This document shows, piece after piece, positions 1-9,129 of a DNA stretch of 64,000 nucleotides. This DNA is from Bin87 sp965204395. Lineage in GTDB: Bacteria > Chloroflexota > Dehalococcoidia > Lucifugimonadales > UBA3495. Positions within the stretch are counted from its first letter, which is position 1; every line of letters starts with the position of its first letter. A program made the position numbers and the translations under genes. The stretch is from assembly GCA_965204395.1 (NCBI GenBank), contig OZ241987.1:3720001-3784000 (forward strand). The letters are read 5' to 3'. Below the pieces are notes generated by a model. The model was not told where the DNA came from and made no database searches. It saw only the letters and a list, made by a program, of their open reading frames with translations.

Positions 1-71
1 ACGAGACATTGGCCGTAGTTTTCTTGTGCCGCGACTGTTACGACAATCGCCGTCGCCCCAACCAGGAATGA
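1..71 (+). CDS. Partial C-terminal tail of an upstream gene
   Basis: Reading from base 3, an open frame of 22 codons runs to a TGA at 69-71 and ends in a Cys-x-x-Cys pair followed by a basic tail (LCRDCYDNRRRPNQE). The body of the gene lies outside the window, so no function can be given; the cysteine pair could be half of a small zinc ribbon. The next gene starts 16 bases later on the same strand, so the two may share a transcript. The call rests only on an open frame and could be chance. Confidence 0.3.
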   Translation, partial: ETLAVVFLCRDCYDNRRRPNQE

Positions 72-87
72 GGAGCATGGACCACTG

Positions 88-1125
88 ATGAAAGCCGTCT
101 ACATTGAAGCCCACGGAGACGCGGATGTCCTGCAATACGGAGATCGCCCCGACCCGACTCCCGGACCCGGCGACGTCGTGGTCCGCGTCGGCGCCAGCGC
201 CCTCAATCGCCTTGACATATTCACCCGTGAGGGCCAACGGGGCTTGGAGCGCGAGTTCCCGCCCCCGTTGATCCTGGGCGGCGACACCGCTGGCGAGGTC
301 GTGGAAACCGGCTCCAACGTTTCCAGCCTGTCCGTCGGGGATCGAGTGGTGGTCAACCCCCGGATCAGTTGCGGCGTGTGCCAGTGGTGCGGCTCCGGAC
401 GCGACGAGCTATGCCGCAACTCGCGCTTCCTGGGCACCGCCCTCGACGGAAGCTACGCGGAGCAGGTCGTGGTCCCAGAGGTCAATGCCTACCGCCTAGA
501 GGGCGACGTGTCATTCGCCGATGCCGCCGCCATCCCTACCACGTATCTGCCGGTGTGGAACATGGCCGTGCGCCGCGCTGCTTTGCAGCCCTGGGAAACC
601 GCGCTCGTGTTCTCGGCATCAGCCGGCGTGGGAGCTGCCGCGATCCAGGTATTCAAAAACGTCGTCGGCGCGACGGTGATCGCCACCACCAGCACTCCCG
701 AAAAGGCAGAACAAGCCCGCCAACTCGGGGCCGACCACGTCATCAACTACAACGAGGAGGACATCTCCCAGCGTGTTCGCGAGATCACCGGAGGCGCCGG
801 CGTCGATCTGCTGGTTGACCACGTGGGAGCCGACGTGTGGTCCCACGGTTTCCGTTCCCTCCGCGCCGGCGGACGCTACTGCATCTGCGGGGCCACTAGC
901 GGCCTCCGCGCCGAGCTGCACTTGGGCCTGCTGTTCAGCCGCCAGGTCGAAATCTACGGCGGGTACATGGGTTCCCGCGAGGACATGCGGCAGATCGTCG
1001 CCAGCCTCAACCGAGGTGTCATCAATCCCGCGATCCACCAAACCTATCCTTTGGCACAGGCCGCCGACGCCCACCGCGCCATGGAGGCCACCAACTTCTT
1101 CGGCAAGCTCCTCCTGCAACCCTGA
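88..1125 (+). CDS. Zinc-type alcohol dehydrogenase / quinone oxidoreductase family protein
   Basis: Medium-chain dehydrogenase/reductase of 345 residues, the usual family length, expected to be a cytosolic NAD(P)H-dependent oxidoreductase. The N-terminal GroES-like domain has the structural zinc knuckle (CGVCQWCGSGRDELC, about residues 94-108), and a Rossmann domain follows with a glycine-rich loop (ASAGVGAAAIQV, about 175-186). The positions that normally hold the catalytic zinc Cys and His are Asn (SALNRLD) and Asp (GGDTAGE), so it probably works without catalytic zinc, as quinone oxidoreductases do. GAGGAG lies 12 bases before the ATG. An ATG at 78 is followed at once by a stop, so 88 is the only sensible start. 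The substrate is unknown. Confidence 0.85.
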   Translation: MKAVYIEAHGDADVLQYGDRPDPTPGPGDVVVRVGASALNRLDIFTREGQRGLEREFPPPLILGGDTAGEVVETGSNVSSLSVGDRVVVNPRISCGVCQWCGSGRDELCRNSRFLGTALDGSYAEQVVVPEVNAYRLEGDVSFADAAAIPTTYLPVWNMAVRRAALQPWETALVFSASAGVGAAAIQVFKNVVGATVIATTSTPEKAEQARQLGADHVINYNEEDISQRVREITGGAGVDLLVDHVGADVWSHGFRSLRAGGRYCICGATSGLRAELHLGLLFSRQVEIYGGYMGSREDMRQIVASLNRGVINPAIHQTYPLAQAADAHRAMEATNFFGKLLLQP

Positions 1126-1369
1126 GGCGCCGGAGAGCGCCCTTCGGATCCACGATCGCATCACGTGTACGCGATCTCCCCGGAAATGTCATCGGAAAGC
1201 GCAGCACGGTAATCCCTGGGCGGCATACATCATCGAGATAGTAGTGAGATCGCTCTTTCGGTCGGGGCCTTTGGATCACAGAAAGAGTATGCGTACGGGT
1301 CATCACCTCTGGTAGCTGGGCTTGCTTTTCGTTCTGTTACGAGGGTCCCAGTGCATTCCGGACGGTGAA
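1126..1369. other. Intergenic space between convergent genes
   Basis: About 240 bases between the converging dehydrogenase and RDD genes. I see no convincing frame, strong hairpin or promoter in it. Confidence 0.4.
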
Positions 1370-1966
1370 TCAACCGGTTGGATCTCGTCCGATCAACCGC
1401 CCCAACAATCCTTCCAGCCAGCCAGGTTGGCGGGCGGTTTCGGGCTCTCCCTCGGCCGGTTCTCCTACGATCACCACGGTATGTGCCGCCAGGTCGTACA
1501 GGGAGCGTCGCCGTTCCTGATCCATTAATACCAGGCCTACCGACACCAGTTGCAACATGAGCCAGAACAGGGGAAACGCTACGATGATATGGAGCCCACC
1601 CCGTGCCGCTTTCTGCCAGGTGCGCATCCGCCGACCCGTCGTCGCGTCCACGATGTGCGCCCCCGCCACCATGTGCCCCAGCGAACGGCCCCAGTTGAAA
1701 TAGAACAGACCGTACATGCCAGCCCCCAGGATATGAGGGAGGGCCACGTCGTCCACGATCCAGACGTGGATATCCGAGCCAGCGATAAACTCAAACCCCA
1801 GAACGTAGAGTATCAGTTGCCACCATGACAGGTCCGGGCCGCTCAGGACGGCGAAGAGCCCGCGCAGGGCCATCTGCACCAACCCACTTGGGAAACTCCC
1901 GTATATCGTGGTGAAGCCCCGCTCCCATAGGGTGAGGGGGCGCAGTCCCGGCGACTCGGAAGGCAA
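1370..1966 (-). CDS. RDD family membrane protein
   Basis: Protein of 198 residues with several hydrophobic segments, at about residues 48-60, 80-95 and 125-150. The pattern GRSLGHMVAGAHIVDATTGR followed by a basic segment and a long hydrophobic helix is the core of RDD domains: an Arg in the first helix region, then a conserved aspartate after a V-x-x-A strand. RDD proteins are integral membrane proteins; some act as ion or proton transporters, but most have no known role. It begins 2 bases after the stop of proS on the same strand, so it is probably co-transcribed. The hydrophilic C-terminal tail of about 30 residues is poorly conserved in type. Confidence 0.75.
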   Translation of the reverse strand: MPSESPGLRPLTLWERGFTTIYGSFPSGLVQMALRGLFAVLSGPDLSWWQLILYVLGFEFIAGSDIHVWIVDDVALPHILGAGMYGLFYFNWGRSLGHMVAGAHIVDATTGRRMRTWQKAARGGLHIIVAFPLFWLMLQLVSVGLVLMDQERRRSLYDLAAHTVVIVGEPAEGEPETARQPGWLEGLLGRLIGRDPTG

Positions 1967-1968
1967 GG

Positions 1969-3672
1969 TTAAGGCGTTCCCAGCAACTCCCCAATCGCGA
2001 CGACCGCATCGCCCAGCGGCACCATCTCCGCATCTTCGGCCGTCCTTCCTCGGATCTCTACCGCCGACTGTCGGAGGTTGCGTGGACTCACCACCAGACG
2101 CACCGGTAGCCCCATCAGGTCGGCGTCGTTGAACTTCACCCCGGCTGCCGCGTCTTCACGGTCGTCAAACAGCGTCTCGATCCCGGCGGCCCACAGCCGG
2201 TTGTATAAATCCCCGGCTGCCTCGGCCACGCTTTCGTCCGACATGTTGAGCCCCACCAGGTACACCTGGTAAGGCGCGATGGGCGGCGGGAACACGATTC
2301 CCCGGTCGTCGTGGTTCTGCTCGATGCTCGCCGCCAGTATCCGGCTCACGCCGATCCCGTAGCACCCCATCGTGATCGGCTGCTGCTGACCCTCGGTGTC
2401 AAGGTAATACGCACCCAGCGATTCACTGAAGAACGTCCCCAGCTTGAAGATGTGCCCGACCTCAACGCCCCGAGTCGATCCCAGTGGCGCGCCACATCTG
2501 GCGCACAGTTGCCCCGGCTGGGCCAACGCGATGTCCGTCACGATGTCGGCATCGAAATCCCGGGGATAGTTGGCGTTCCGGTAGTGCGTGTCCTCTTTGT
2601 TCGCGCCCACGACAAAATTGCCGCCGTTGCTGATTGACGGGTCCGCGATCCGACGCATGTTGCTGATGCCTATGGGCGACGCCGATCCTGCCACCAGACC
2701 GGCCGCCTTCACCTCGTCGTCCTCCGCCAACCTCAACTCGTTGCAGTGCAGCGCGTTCTTGAGCTTGACCTCGTTGACGTCCAGGTCGCCCCGGATCGTC
2801 GCGAACACTACCTCACCATCGGCAGCATAGAAAACCGCCTTCAACGTCTGCGACTCCGGCACGCCCAGGAATTCGGCAAGCCCAGCGATTGTCTTGATCC
2901 CCGGCGTGCTCACCTCTTCCAGAGGGAGAGGATCGGGGGTCGCTTGACTGGGATACACTCCCTCGGCCTTCTCGGCATTGGCCGCGTACCCGCAACGAGT
3001 ACACGTAATCACCGTGTCCTCGCCCGTATCTGTGGGCAGCAGGAATTCGTGGGAGTCCTTGCCGCCTATGGCCCCGCTGTCCGCCTCCGCCATCACCACC
3101 GGGATGCTGCACCGCCGGAAAACATTGCGGTATGCCTGTGCCATTGCCTGGTATGAACCGTCCAGACCGTCGTCGTCCGCGTCGAACGAGTAGGCGTCCT
3201 TCATTGTGAACTCGCGCACCCGGACCAGTCCCGCCCGGGGCCTCGGTTCATCCCTGAATTTGGTCTGCATCTGGTACAGGATAACCGGAAGGTCGCGGTA
3301 GCTCTGCACGTTCCCCTTGACTATGTTGGTCACCACTTCCTCGTGCGTCGGAGCCAGCGCCAAGGGACGCCCCCGCCGGTCTTCCAACCGGAACATGTTG
3401 TCGCCAAACGCGGCGGACCGCCCGGTCTGCTCCCAGAGTTCCAACGGCTGCAATGCCGGCATCCGCAATTCCTGGCTGCCGGCAGCGTCCATCTCCTCCC
3501 GCACGATCTGCTCGATCTTCTGCAACGATCTCCACGCCAGCGGCAGGTACGCATACACCCCGGCGGCCACCTGTTGAATCAGGCCGGCACGCAGCATCAG
3601 GCGGTGGCTGGCGGTTTCGGCTTCCGGCGGGTCATCCCGCAGTGTCCTGGTAACAAGTCTTGAGATGCGCAT
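1969..3672 (-). CDS. proS: Prolyl-tRNA synthetase
   Basis: Charges tRNA(Pro) with proline in the cytosol. At 567 residues it has the bacterial layout: class II catalytic core with motif 2 around TKFRDEPRPRAGLVRVREFT (about residues 137-156), an inserted YbaK-like editing domain (about 230-385), motif 3 near MGCYGIGVSRILAA (about 434-447), and a C-terminal anticodon-binding domain (about 465-567). The start fits the family N-terminus (MRISRLVTRTLRDDP). The RDD gene follows directly and a Mu gpF-like gene lies 55 bases upstream. The ispG gene is two genes upstream in the same direction, so two small insertions seem to have entered an ispG-proS neighbourhood. Confidence 0.97.
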   Translation of the reverse strand: MRISRLVTRTLRDDPPEAETASHRLMLRAGLIQQVAAGVYAYLPLAWRSLQKIEQIVREEMDAAGSQELRMPALQPLELWEQTGRSAAFGDNMFRLEDRRGRPLALAPTHEEVVTNIVKGNVQSYRDLPVILYQMQTKFRDEPRPRAGLVRVREFTMKDAYSFDADDDGLDGSYQAMAQAYRNVFRRCSIPVVMAEADSGAIGGKDSHEFLLPTDTGEDTVITCTRCGYAANAEKAEGVYPSQATPDPLPLEEVSTPGIKTIAGLAEFLGVPESQTLKAVFYAADGEVVFATIRGDLDVNEVKLKNALHCNELRLAEDDEVKAAGLVAGSASPIGISNMRRIADPSISNGGNFVVGANKEDTHYRNANYPRDFDADIVTDIALAQPGQLCARCGAPLGSTRGVEVGHIFKLGTFFSESLGAYYLDTEGQQQPITMGCYGIGVSRILAASIEQNHDDRGIVFPPPIAPYQVYLVGLNMSDESVAEAAGDLYNRLWAAGIETLFDDREDAAAGVKFNDADLMGLPVRLVVSPRNLRQSAVEIRGRTAEDAEMVPLGDAVVAIGELLGTP

Positions 3673-3727
3673 TCTTCGCGAGTCCCCCGGTTTATTCAGG
3701 TCGTATGGATATATCGATTTACTGCGT

Positions 3728-4441
3728 CTAAATCACTGCGATGTAAACGCAACGACATCTCCCGCCATGACGGTTCTGTTCTTTCCCATCTTCGCAACTC
3801 GGTGCGGGTAAAGGCATTAATTCCAAAGCATCTTGGACAGCGAACACCTTACCGTCTAAGGACTTGCAATGCTGGCAGACTCTTTCGTCATCAGAAGTCG
3901 CCACTTTGACCTGGCGTATACCTATTTCGTGCATCCTCATCAACCCAGCCCTGTGAGCTTCCCAGGCAACGTGGTAGTGTTTCCGGCCCTCCGCAAACAA
4001 AATACTGGCTTGCTGTTGATAGGCTCCTTGGAGCGTACCCCAGTCACCCGCTCTCGTTGCCTGACCTACCAACTTGCTAAGCTCTTGCCACCGGGTGTCT
4101 CTCCTCTCTTTTTGAATGCGGTGAAAATCGGGTCCAGTTAGCAAATGTTTTTCGCCGTGAGTTCGGTCCGCCAGCACGTAGATCAACTCTCCACAGTCTC
4201 TACATTTTCTTCGCCTTTGCGGCGGGGGAATTTGGATCACTCCACAATGGGGACAAGCTGCTGAAGTCGTTGTTTTGGCGTTCTCCGTTTGGACTGTAGT
4301 CTCAACGGTAGTGGAGTCTGGAATCGAAGAAGCTGCATCGTTCCTTGCATTTTCAATGCCGATTTGGTGCCGAATTTCATCCTTGCAGCTATCAGCAGAT
4401 TCGGACCCGCGAGTCAGAAAGCCTTTTAACTTGTTAATCAT
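3728..4441 (-). CDS. Zinc-ribbon protein with phage Mu gpF-like C-terminal domain
   Basis: Predicted protein of 237 residues if it starts at the ATG at 4441; a TTG start at 4474 would add 11. Around residues 60-90 a four-cysteine ribbon (CPHCGVIQIPPPQRRRKC, then CGEL) is visible. The C-terminal 60 residues read DDERVCQHCKSLDGKVFAV, then a Pro-Cys spacing and GGRCRCVYIAVI. That is the pattern of the C-terminal part of phage Mu gpF / SPP1 gp7-type head morphogenesis proteins (ERVCxxCxxLDGKVF...RCRC). No other phage gene is nearby. It sits alone between housekeeping genes, so it may be a phage relic or a domesticated domain. The molecular role is unknown. Confidence 0.6.
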   Translation of the reverse strand: MINKLKGFLTRGSESADSCKDEIRHQIGIENARNDAASSIPDSTTVETTVQTENAKTTTSAACPHCGVIQIPPPQRRRKCRDCGELIYVLADRTHGEKHLLTGPDFHRIQKERRDTRWQELSKLVGQATRAGDWGTLQGAYQQQASILFAEGRKHYHVAWEAHRAGLMRMHEIGIRQVKVATSDDERVCQHCKSLDGKVFAVQDALELMPLPAPSCEDGKEQNRHGGRCRCVYIAVI

Positions 4442-4550
4442 AGTTGGCTCGAAAACCGGAATCGCGGTGAACAAAAACGGATCGGAGACCTTGCTTGCGG
4501 CGTGTGGACGAACAACCAGCCGAGATCAGGCCCGACCTGACCCCGAGGTT

Positions 4551-5792
4551 TTACCCCATCGCGTTGACGTTCGCCATTCCCAGCCGGAACTGCCCCAGGT
4601 TGTCGTACGCGCTGGTATTCACCATGAAATGCTGCGCGGCAGCGTTGATGTCCCGCATACAGCGTTGCAGCACCCGGTCGTTGTATATCGCGTTGCCGCC
4701 GCCGTACCGGAACGCCGTCGTAGCAACCTGGCACGCTACGTCGGTCGCGTACACGCACGCGCCCCGCAGTCGTAGCTGCCGTTCCAGGTCGGGACGCTCG
4801 CTACGCAGACAGAATTCCCAGGCATCCTCCAGCGCCTCCCGGCACAGCGCCCGCGCCGCTCGCAACTGTTGGTCGCACTTGCCCACGTCGTGCTGCAGGG
4901 CGCCCCGTTGAGCAATTGGCGATGTCAGGTAACCACGCTGGTACGAACCCGCTTGGAACGAAATCTCATCCAACGCGCGCCGCGCCACGCCCAGCGCAAA
5001 CGCCGCGTGGTCGGGCGTCACAAATCCGGGCCGGCCCATCCAGAACATCGGCCCGCCCTTTCGCGGGTCGGTCGTCGGGAGGTCGAAGGCCATATCTTCT
5101 GAGACGAAGTAGTCCGTCAGCACGAAGTCCCGGCTGCCCGTGCCCTGCAGTCCCATCACCTGCCAGTTGTCCAGGAACTGCACGTCCTCGACCGGACACG
5201 CCATTATCATGTGTTCGGGGCCCGGTTCATCTTCCCGAACAATGCGGAACCCGGCCAGCAGCCACGACGAGTGCGCCGAGCCGCTGGCGAACGGCCATCG
5301 TCCGCTCACCTTCCAGCCGCCTTCCGTGGGCGTCGCCAGCCCTCGGGGTATCAACGCTCCCGACGCGATGGGCATTCGCCCGTCCGCAAAAATGCGTTCG
5401 ACGCCCGCCTCCGGTGTAAAGGCTCCAATCAGTGCGGTGCTCGTACTGTTGATGAAGGCACACCATCCGGCCGATGAGTTGATGTAGGAAAGTTCGTCGA
5501 TCAGTTCCAGGTACAGCAGCGGGTCGACCTCCGGGCCGCCCAGTTCCCGCGGCACCTTGAGCGACAGCAGCCCTTCCCGGTACATAGCCACCACCGAGGG
5601 CCATTCCACCGTCTCGTTCGCATCGTTGGCTTCCGCGTCCGCCTCCAGCACCGGACGCACGCGATCTACGGCTGCCAGCAGGTGCTCTCTGAGCGCCTCA
5701 CGCTCTTGCGGCAGGGACGGTATCCCCAAGTCTTCCAGGGCCGTAACGTCGAAAGGCGCGAGGGTGTCTGTTGAGGGGGCGGCGGTGGTCAT
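4551..5792 (-). CDS. Acyl-CoA dehydrogenase family flavoprotein (hydroxylase-like subgroup)
   Basis: FAD- or FMN-binding protein of 413 residues with the three-domain acyl-CoA dehydrogenase fold. The N-terminal helical domain contains VPRELGGPEVDPL, the middle strand region contains WKVSGRWPFASGSAHSSW, and the C-terminal helical domain ends in FRYGGGNAIYND. The WxxSGRWxFxSG signature and the absence of a clear catalytic glutamate are more typical of the two-component flavin monooxygenase subgroup (HsaA / hydroxyphenylacetate hydroxylase-like) than of fatty-acid beta-oxidation enzymes. That subgroup needs a partner flavin reductase, and one is encoded at 18.3-18.9 kb. I chose the ATG at 5792, 34 bases after ispG; a start at 5837 would overlap ispG. 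The substrate is unknown. Confidence 0.8.
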   Translation of the reverse strand: MTTAAPSTDTLAPFDVTALEDLGIPSLPQEREALREHLLAAVDRVRPVLEADAEANDANETVEWPSVVAMYREGLLSLKVPRELGGPEVDPLLYLELIDELSYINSSAGWCAFINSTSTALIGAFTPEAGVERIFADGRMPIASGALIPRGLATPTEGGWKVSGRWPFASGSAHSSWLLAGFRIVREDEPGPEHMIMACPVEDVQFLDNWQVMGLQGTGSRDFVLTDYFVSEDMAFDLPTTDPRKGGPMFWMGRPGFVTPDHAAFALGVARRALDEISFQAGSYQRGYLTSPIAQRGALQHDVGKCDQQLRAARALCREALEDAWEFCLRSERPDLERQLRLRGACVYATDVACQVATTAFRYGGGNAIYNDRVLQRCMRDINAAAQHFMVNTSAYDNLGQFRLGMANVNAMG

Positions 5793-5826
5793 CGATTGCC
5801 CGTGGTCAATGCTGTAGGCTCGCTGA

Positions 5827-6960
5827 TCACGCCCCAACCGGCGTTTGTTCGATCTCTTCCATCAGGGCGTCCAGCATTTCCGCCTCGGGTACCACACGCA
5901 CCTTCTCGCCCTTGCGGAAGATGATCGCCCTGCCGGCGCCGGCCGCGATCCCCACGTCCGCATCTTTCGCCTCACCCGGACCGTTCACCTCGCACCCCAT
6001 CACGGCGACCTTGATGTTCTTGTCCGTGCCTTTCAACAGAGCGTCCACGTCGTTCGCCAACTTTCGGATATCAACATCAGCCCGACCGCAACTTGGGCAT
6101 GCCACCATCACCGCGCCTTTGTCCCGCAGGTTCAGCGATTTCAGAATCTCGTATCCCGCGATCACCTCTTCAACGCTGTCGTCGCTCAACGACACCCGAA
6201 TGGTGTCCCCGATGCCCTCGTACAGCAATACTCCCAGCCCGACCGCCGTACGGATGGATCCCGATTTGGCGGTTCCGGCCTCCGTTATCCCCAGATGCAA
6301 CGGATACGGCACCATTTCCGACAAACGACGATACGCTTCCACCGTCGTCGGCACGTCAAACGCCTTCATCGAGATTTTGATCTGTTCAAAATCCTGCTGT
6401 TCCAGCAGGCTGATTTCCCAAAGCGCCGTCGCCACCATGTGGTCCACCACGCTGTAGTCGCCCTCCTGCGCTTCGCCGGCTTTCGGCAGTTGGTTGACCA
6501 GGTCCATGTGCCGAGAAAATCCCCTGGTGCGGCCGATCCCGCCCACCGGCGGCAGGCTGCCGAAGTTGACGCCTATCCGAATCGGTATTTCTCTTTCCTT
6601 TGCCGCCTGGACCACTTCGCGCACCTGGTCCTCGTTCCGCAGATTTCCGGGATTCAACCGCAGGCAGTCAACGCCTCCGGCCGCGCACTCCAACGCCAGT
6701 TGGTAGTGGAAATGGATGTCAGCCACCAGCGGGATGTGTATCTGTTTCTTGATCTCCGCCATCGCTTTGGCCGCCTCCATATCCGGAACCGCCGAGCGGA
6801 TGATTTCACACCCCGCCTCCTCAAGTTCGTGGATCTGCCGCACCGTGGCCTTGACGTCCCGGGTGTCAGTCTTGGTCATCGACTGCACGGTAACGTCGGC
6901 TCCACCGCCGATCTTCACCCCGCCAACGTACACGGGTTTGGTAACTCGCCGCTTTGACAT
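5827..6960 (-). CDS. ispG: 4-hydroxy-3-methylbut-2-enyl diphosphate synthase (flavodoxin/ferredoxin)
   Basis: Penultimate step of the MEP isoprenoid pathway, converting MEcPP to HMBPP with a [4Fe-4S] cluster. The protein has 377 residues from the ATG at 6960, the normal size for the short bacterial form; an upstream ATG at 7020 would add 20 residues unlike the family. The TIM-barrel start PVYVGGVKIGGGADVTVQSM is diagnostic. The cluster cysteines lie in VACPSCGRADVD (two Cys) and VAVMGCEVNGPGEA (one Cys) near the C-terminus. It implies isoprenoids are made by the MEP route. It is the first gene of the minus-strand group that continues to proS. Confidence 0.97.
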   Translation of the reverse strand: MSKRRVTKPVYVGGVKIGGGADVTVQSMTKTDTRDVKATVRQIHELEEAGCEIIRSAVPDMEAAKAMAEIKKQIHIPLVADIHFHYQLALECAAGGVDCLRLNPGNLRNEDQVREVVQAAKEREIPIRIGVNFGSLPPVGGIGRTRGFSRHMDLVNQLPKAGEAQEGDYSVVDHMVATALWEISLLEQQDFEQIKISMKAFDVPTTVEAYRRLSEMVPYPLHLGITEAGTAKSGSIRTAVGLGVLLYEGIGDTIRVSLSDDSVEEVIAGYEILKSLNLRDKGAVMVACPSCGRADVDIRKLANDVDALLKGTDKNIKVAVMGCEVNGPGEAKDADVGIAAGAGRAIIFRKGEKVRVVPEAEMLDALMEEIEQTPVGA

Positions 6961-7105
6961 AACCATCGTCGCACCGCCCAAACCGGTTGGGAAAACCTCT
7001 TTCAATCGTCGGTCAATCATACACGATTGCCAACTCGCCCCGCCACCAAACTACTTCCCTTCCAAAGCATTTCGATTATCGGTGTAAATCGGGTTGCGGG
7101 CATGG

Positions 7106-7438
7106 CTAGCGCGCGGGGGCGGGTAGGTCCCAGCGGAGGAATTTGTGGTAGCGGTCGCCGTCAATCCAGGGAAGCAGGTTGATTACGATGTCTTCAGGGT
7201 GAGGGACGTCCCCCTGGCGTTGGGCACGGTCCAGGCAGTGGCGAAGGTTACCGAAGGTGGGGAGGCGGCAGCCGGCCTTGACGAAGCGCTCGATGACTTC
7301 GGCCGGTTCGGGAGGTTGAGCGGGATCCCAGTGGTCGGCGACGGCTTCGGCGATGCGTCGGAGCTTGATGATGGTGAGTTCGAGGGCGAACCTGCGCTTG
7401 AGGGCGTTGATGCGGCGGCGGATTTGAGAGAGGGTCAT
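7106..7438 (-). CDS. Hypothetical 110-residue protein
   Basis: I do not recognise this family. The protein is basic at its N-terminus (MTLSQIRRRINALKRRF), has a central helix-rich part with VADHWDPAQPPEPAE, and ends in NLLPWIDGDRYHKFLRWDLP. No signal peptide, membrane helix or metal motif is evident. It lies alone upstream of ispG and is followed on its 5' side by a 530-base stretch of unusual composition. The ordered amino-acid content and the single long frame suggest a real gene, possibly a small DNA-associated protein, but that is only a guess from its charge. Confidence 0.5.
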   Translation of the reverse strand: MTLSQIRRRINALKRRFALELTIIKLRRIAEAVADHWDPAQPPEPAEVIERFVKAGCRLPTFGNLRHCLDRAQRQGDVPHPEDIVINLLPWIDGDRYHKFLRWDLPAPAR

Positions 7439-7971
7439 GGGATTACCTCGGCGGGGGTATTTTCATGGATGAAGGGGATGGGCAGGATTGGGTATATGGG
7501 TGGGATGGTGGAGATTTTGGCGAAAACCCGCTCATTTGCGCTCATTTCTGTTCATTTGAGTAGGGCGTTGGAGTGGGTTGTGGGGGCAAATGGGGGCGGC
7601 GAGGGCGGTTTTGGGGGAGATATTGGTGGTTTTGGCGGGCCGGTGGGGGATTTGGAAGAGCGGTGTCGTGGAGTTCGGTGTTTGGATGTGGGCATTGGAA
7701 CGGCTCGCGGGATGGCGGCGGGACAGATTTGAGGCGCCAGTTACTATGGTAAAGATGGGTGAAGGGTGGATGAAAGGGGGAAGTGTCACTGGCAGTGGGA
7801 AGGGGCCGAGAGAGGAGATTTCCTGGAGAATCGAAAGAGGCGACCCGCGGGCCGCCCCAGTCACAACCTTGGACGCGATCTGCTGCGCTTTTTAACCGCG
7901 CCACGCCGTGACGGTTTTTGCATCTACAAACGGGCGTTGGAGTATAATGCCGTATATCGACCCCGCCGAGT
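7439..7971. other. Gene-poor region with strong G over C strand bias
   Basis: No convincing gene. The plus strand is very rich in G runs, so artificial Pro/His-rich frames appear on the other strand. Around 7530-7560 the word TCATTT occurs three times at about 10-base spacing (GCTCATTTGCGCTCATTTC and continuing). The region ends in the promoter placed before the xdhC-type gene. Confidence 0.4.
7919..7948 (+). promoter_or_regulatory. Sigma-70-type promoter for the xdhC-type gene
   Basis: A perfect TATAAT at 7943-7948 stands 18 bases after TTGCAT at 7919-7924. The predicted transcript would start near 7955, about 20 bases before the first possible start codon. Confidence 0.55.
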
Positions 7972-9129
7972 ATGCTCCAGGTAGGTGATGTTGTGCGCGA
8001 AGTAATTCAGGAAGCCGTTAATCAACTCGACTCAGGAAACCCTTGCGTCCTTGCGACCGTGGTCCGCACCAAGGGTTCCACGCCACAGAAAGCCGGCGCA
8101 ATGCTCTTGGTCCGCGACGACGGGACCGCTGTCGGAACCCTCGGCGGCGGCTGCGTTGAGGGCGACATCTGGTTCGCCGCCCGCGAGATCCTGCGCAATC
8201 AGGGCGGGCCGGAGTTCAAGGACTACTACCTCAATGAAGACATCGCCGCCCGCGACGGTTTGGTCTGCGGCGGCACCATGTACTTCTACCTGGAACCGTT
8301 CTGGGACACCGACGATTTCTCAGACATCGGCAGCGAACTGATCGGCGCTTACGACGGGGCGGAGCCAGCCGCTTTGGCGACCGTGGTCCGCTCCGACGGA
8401 GACACCGCCGCTCTGGGAGCCAAGCTCCTGCTCCGTTCCGACGGCTCCGTAGCCGGAGGCATCGGCACCGCTGAGCTGGATGAGATGGCACTTGAGGTCG
8501 CGTCTCGCGTCGCCGCCGTTGGCGCCAACGAGGCCGTGTCCATCGATGACCAGACCGAGTTATTCGTGGAGGGTTTCACCACTCCACCGACTCTTGTGAT
8601 GGTGGGCGGCGGACACGTCGGCAAAGCCACCGCTGACCTGGCTCATCGCCTGGGTTACCGGGTCTACATCGTGGACGACCGGCAGGATTTCTCCAACCCT
8701 GAGCGCTTCCCCTATGCCGAAGACACGATCGTTACGTCCTACACCAATTGGGCGGAGCATCTGGACATCAACGTCAACAGTTTCATTGTCGTCGCGTCCC
8801 GCGGCCACTGGTTCGACGACGTGGCCTTGGAATCCGCCCTGACCACTCGTGCCCGCTACATCGGACTCCTCGGCAGCCGCCGCAAGACCTTGATGATCTA
8901 CCAGCGACTCCTCCAGGAGGGCGTCCCCCGCGAACGCCTCGCCGAAGTACGCGCCCCCATTGGTCTGGACATCGGCGCCCTCGAACCCGAAGAGTTGGCG
9001 GTCAGCATCATGTCCGAGGTCATCATGGCCCGTCGGGGCGGCAAGGGCAGCCCCATGACGATGGACGATTGGTACCTGGAGCGCGCCGAGCGTCGTGCCA
9101 ATCGCGCCATGGGCCTCCCCGCCGACTGA
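7972..9129 (+). CDS. XdhC family molybdenum hydroxylase maturation protein
   Basis: Protein of 385 residues resembling XdhC/CoxI, which bind molybdenum cofactor, promote its sulfuration and deliver it to xanthine-dehydrogenase-type enzymes. The N-terminal XdhC_CoxI part contains VRTKGSTPQKAGAMLLVRDD and GTLGGGCVEGD (about residues 27-63). The C-terminal Rossmann part starts with VMVGGGHVGKATADLA (about 205-220) and contains GLLGSRRKT. The start may be the ATG at 7972 or the GTG at 7993, which has AGGTAG just upstream. The mocA-like gene 236 bases downstream also handles molybdenum cofactor, which supports the assignment. The client hydroxylase is not in the window. Confidence 0.88.
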   Translation: MLQVGDVVREVIQEAVNQLDSGNPCVLATVVRTKGSTPQKAGAMLLVRDDGTAVGTLGGGCVEGDIWFAAREILRNQGGPEFKDYYLNEDIAARDGLVCGGTMYFYLEPFWDTDDFSDIGSELIGAYDGAEPAALATVVRSDGDTAALGAKLLLRSDGSVAGGIGTAELDEMALEVASRVAAVGANEAVSIDDQTELFVEGFTTPPTLVMVGGGHVGKATADLAHRLGYRVYIVDDRQDFSNPERFPYAEDTIVTSYTNWAEHLDINVNSFIVVASRGHWFDDVALESALTTRARYIGLLGSRRKTLMIYQRLLQEGVPRERLAEVRAPIGLDIGALEPEELAVSIMSEVIMARRGGKGSPMTMDDWYLERAERRANRAMGLPAD

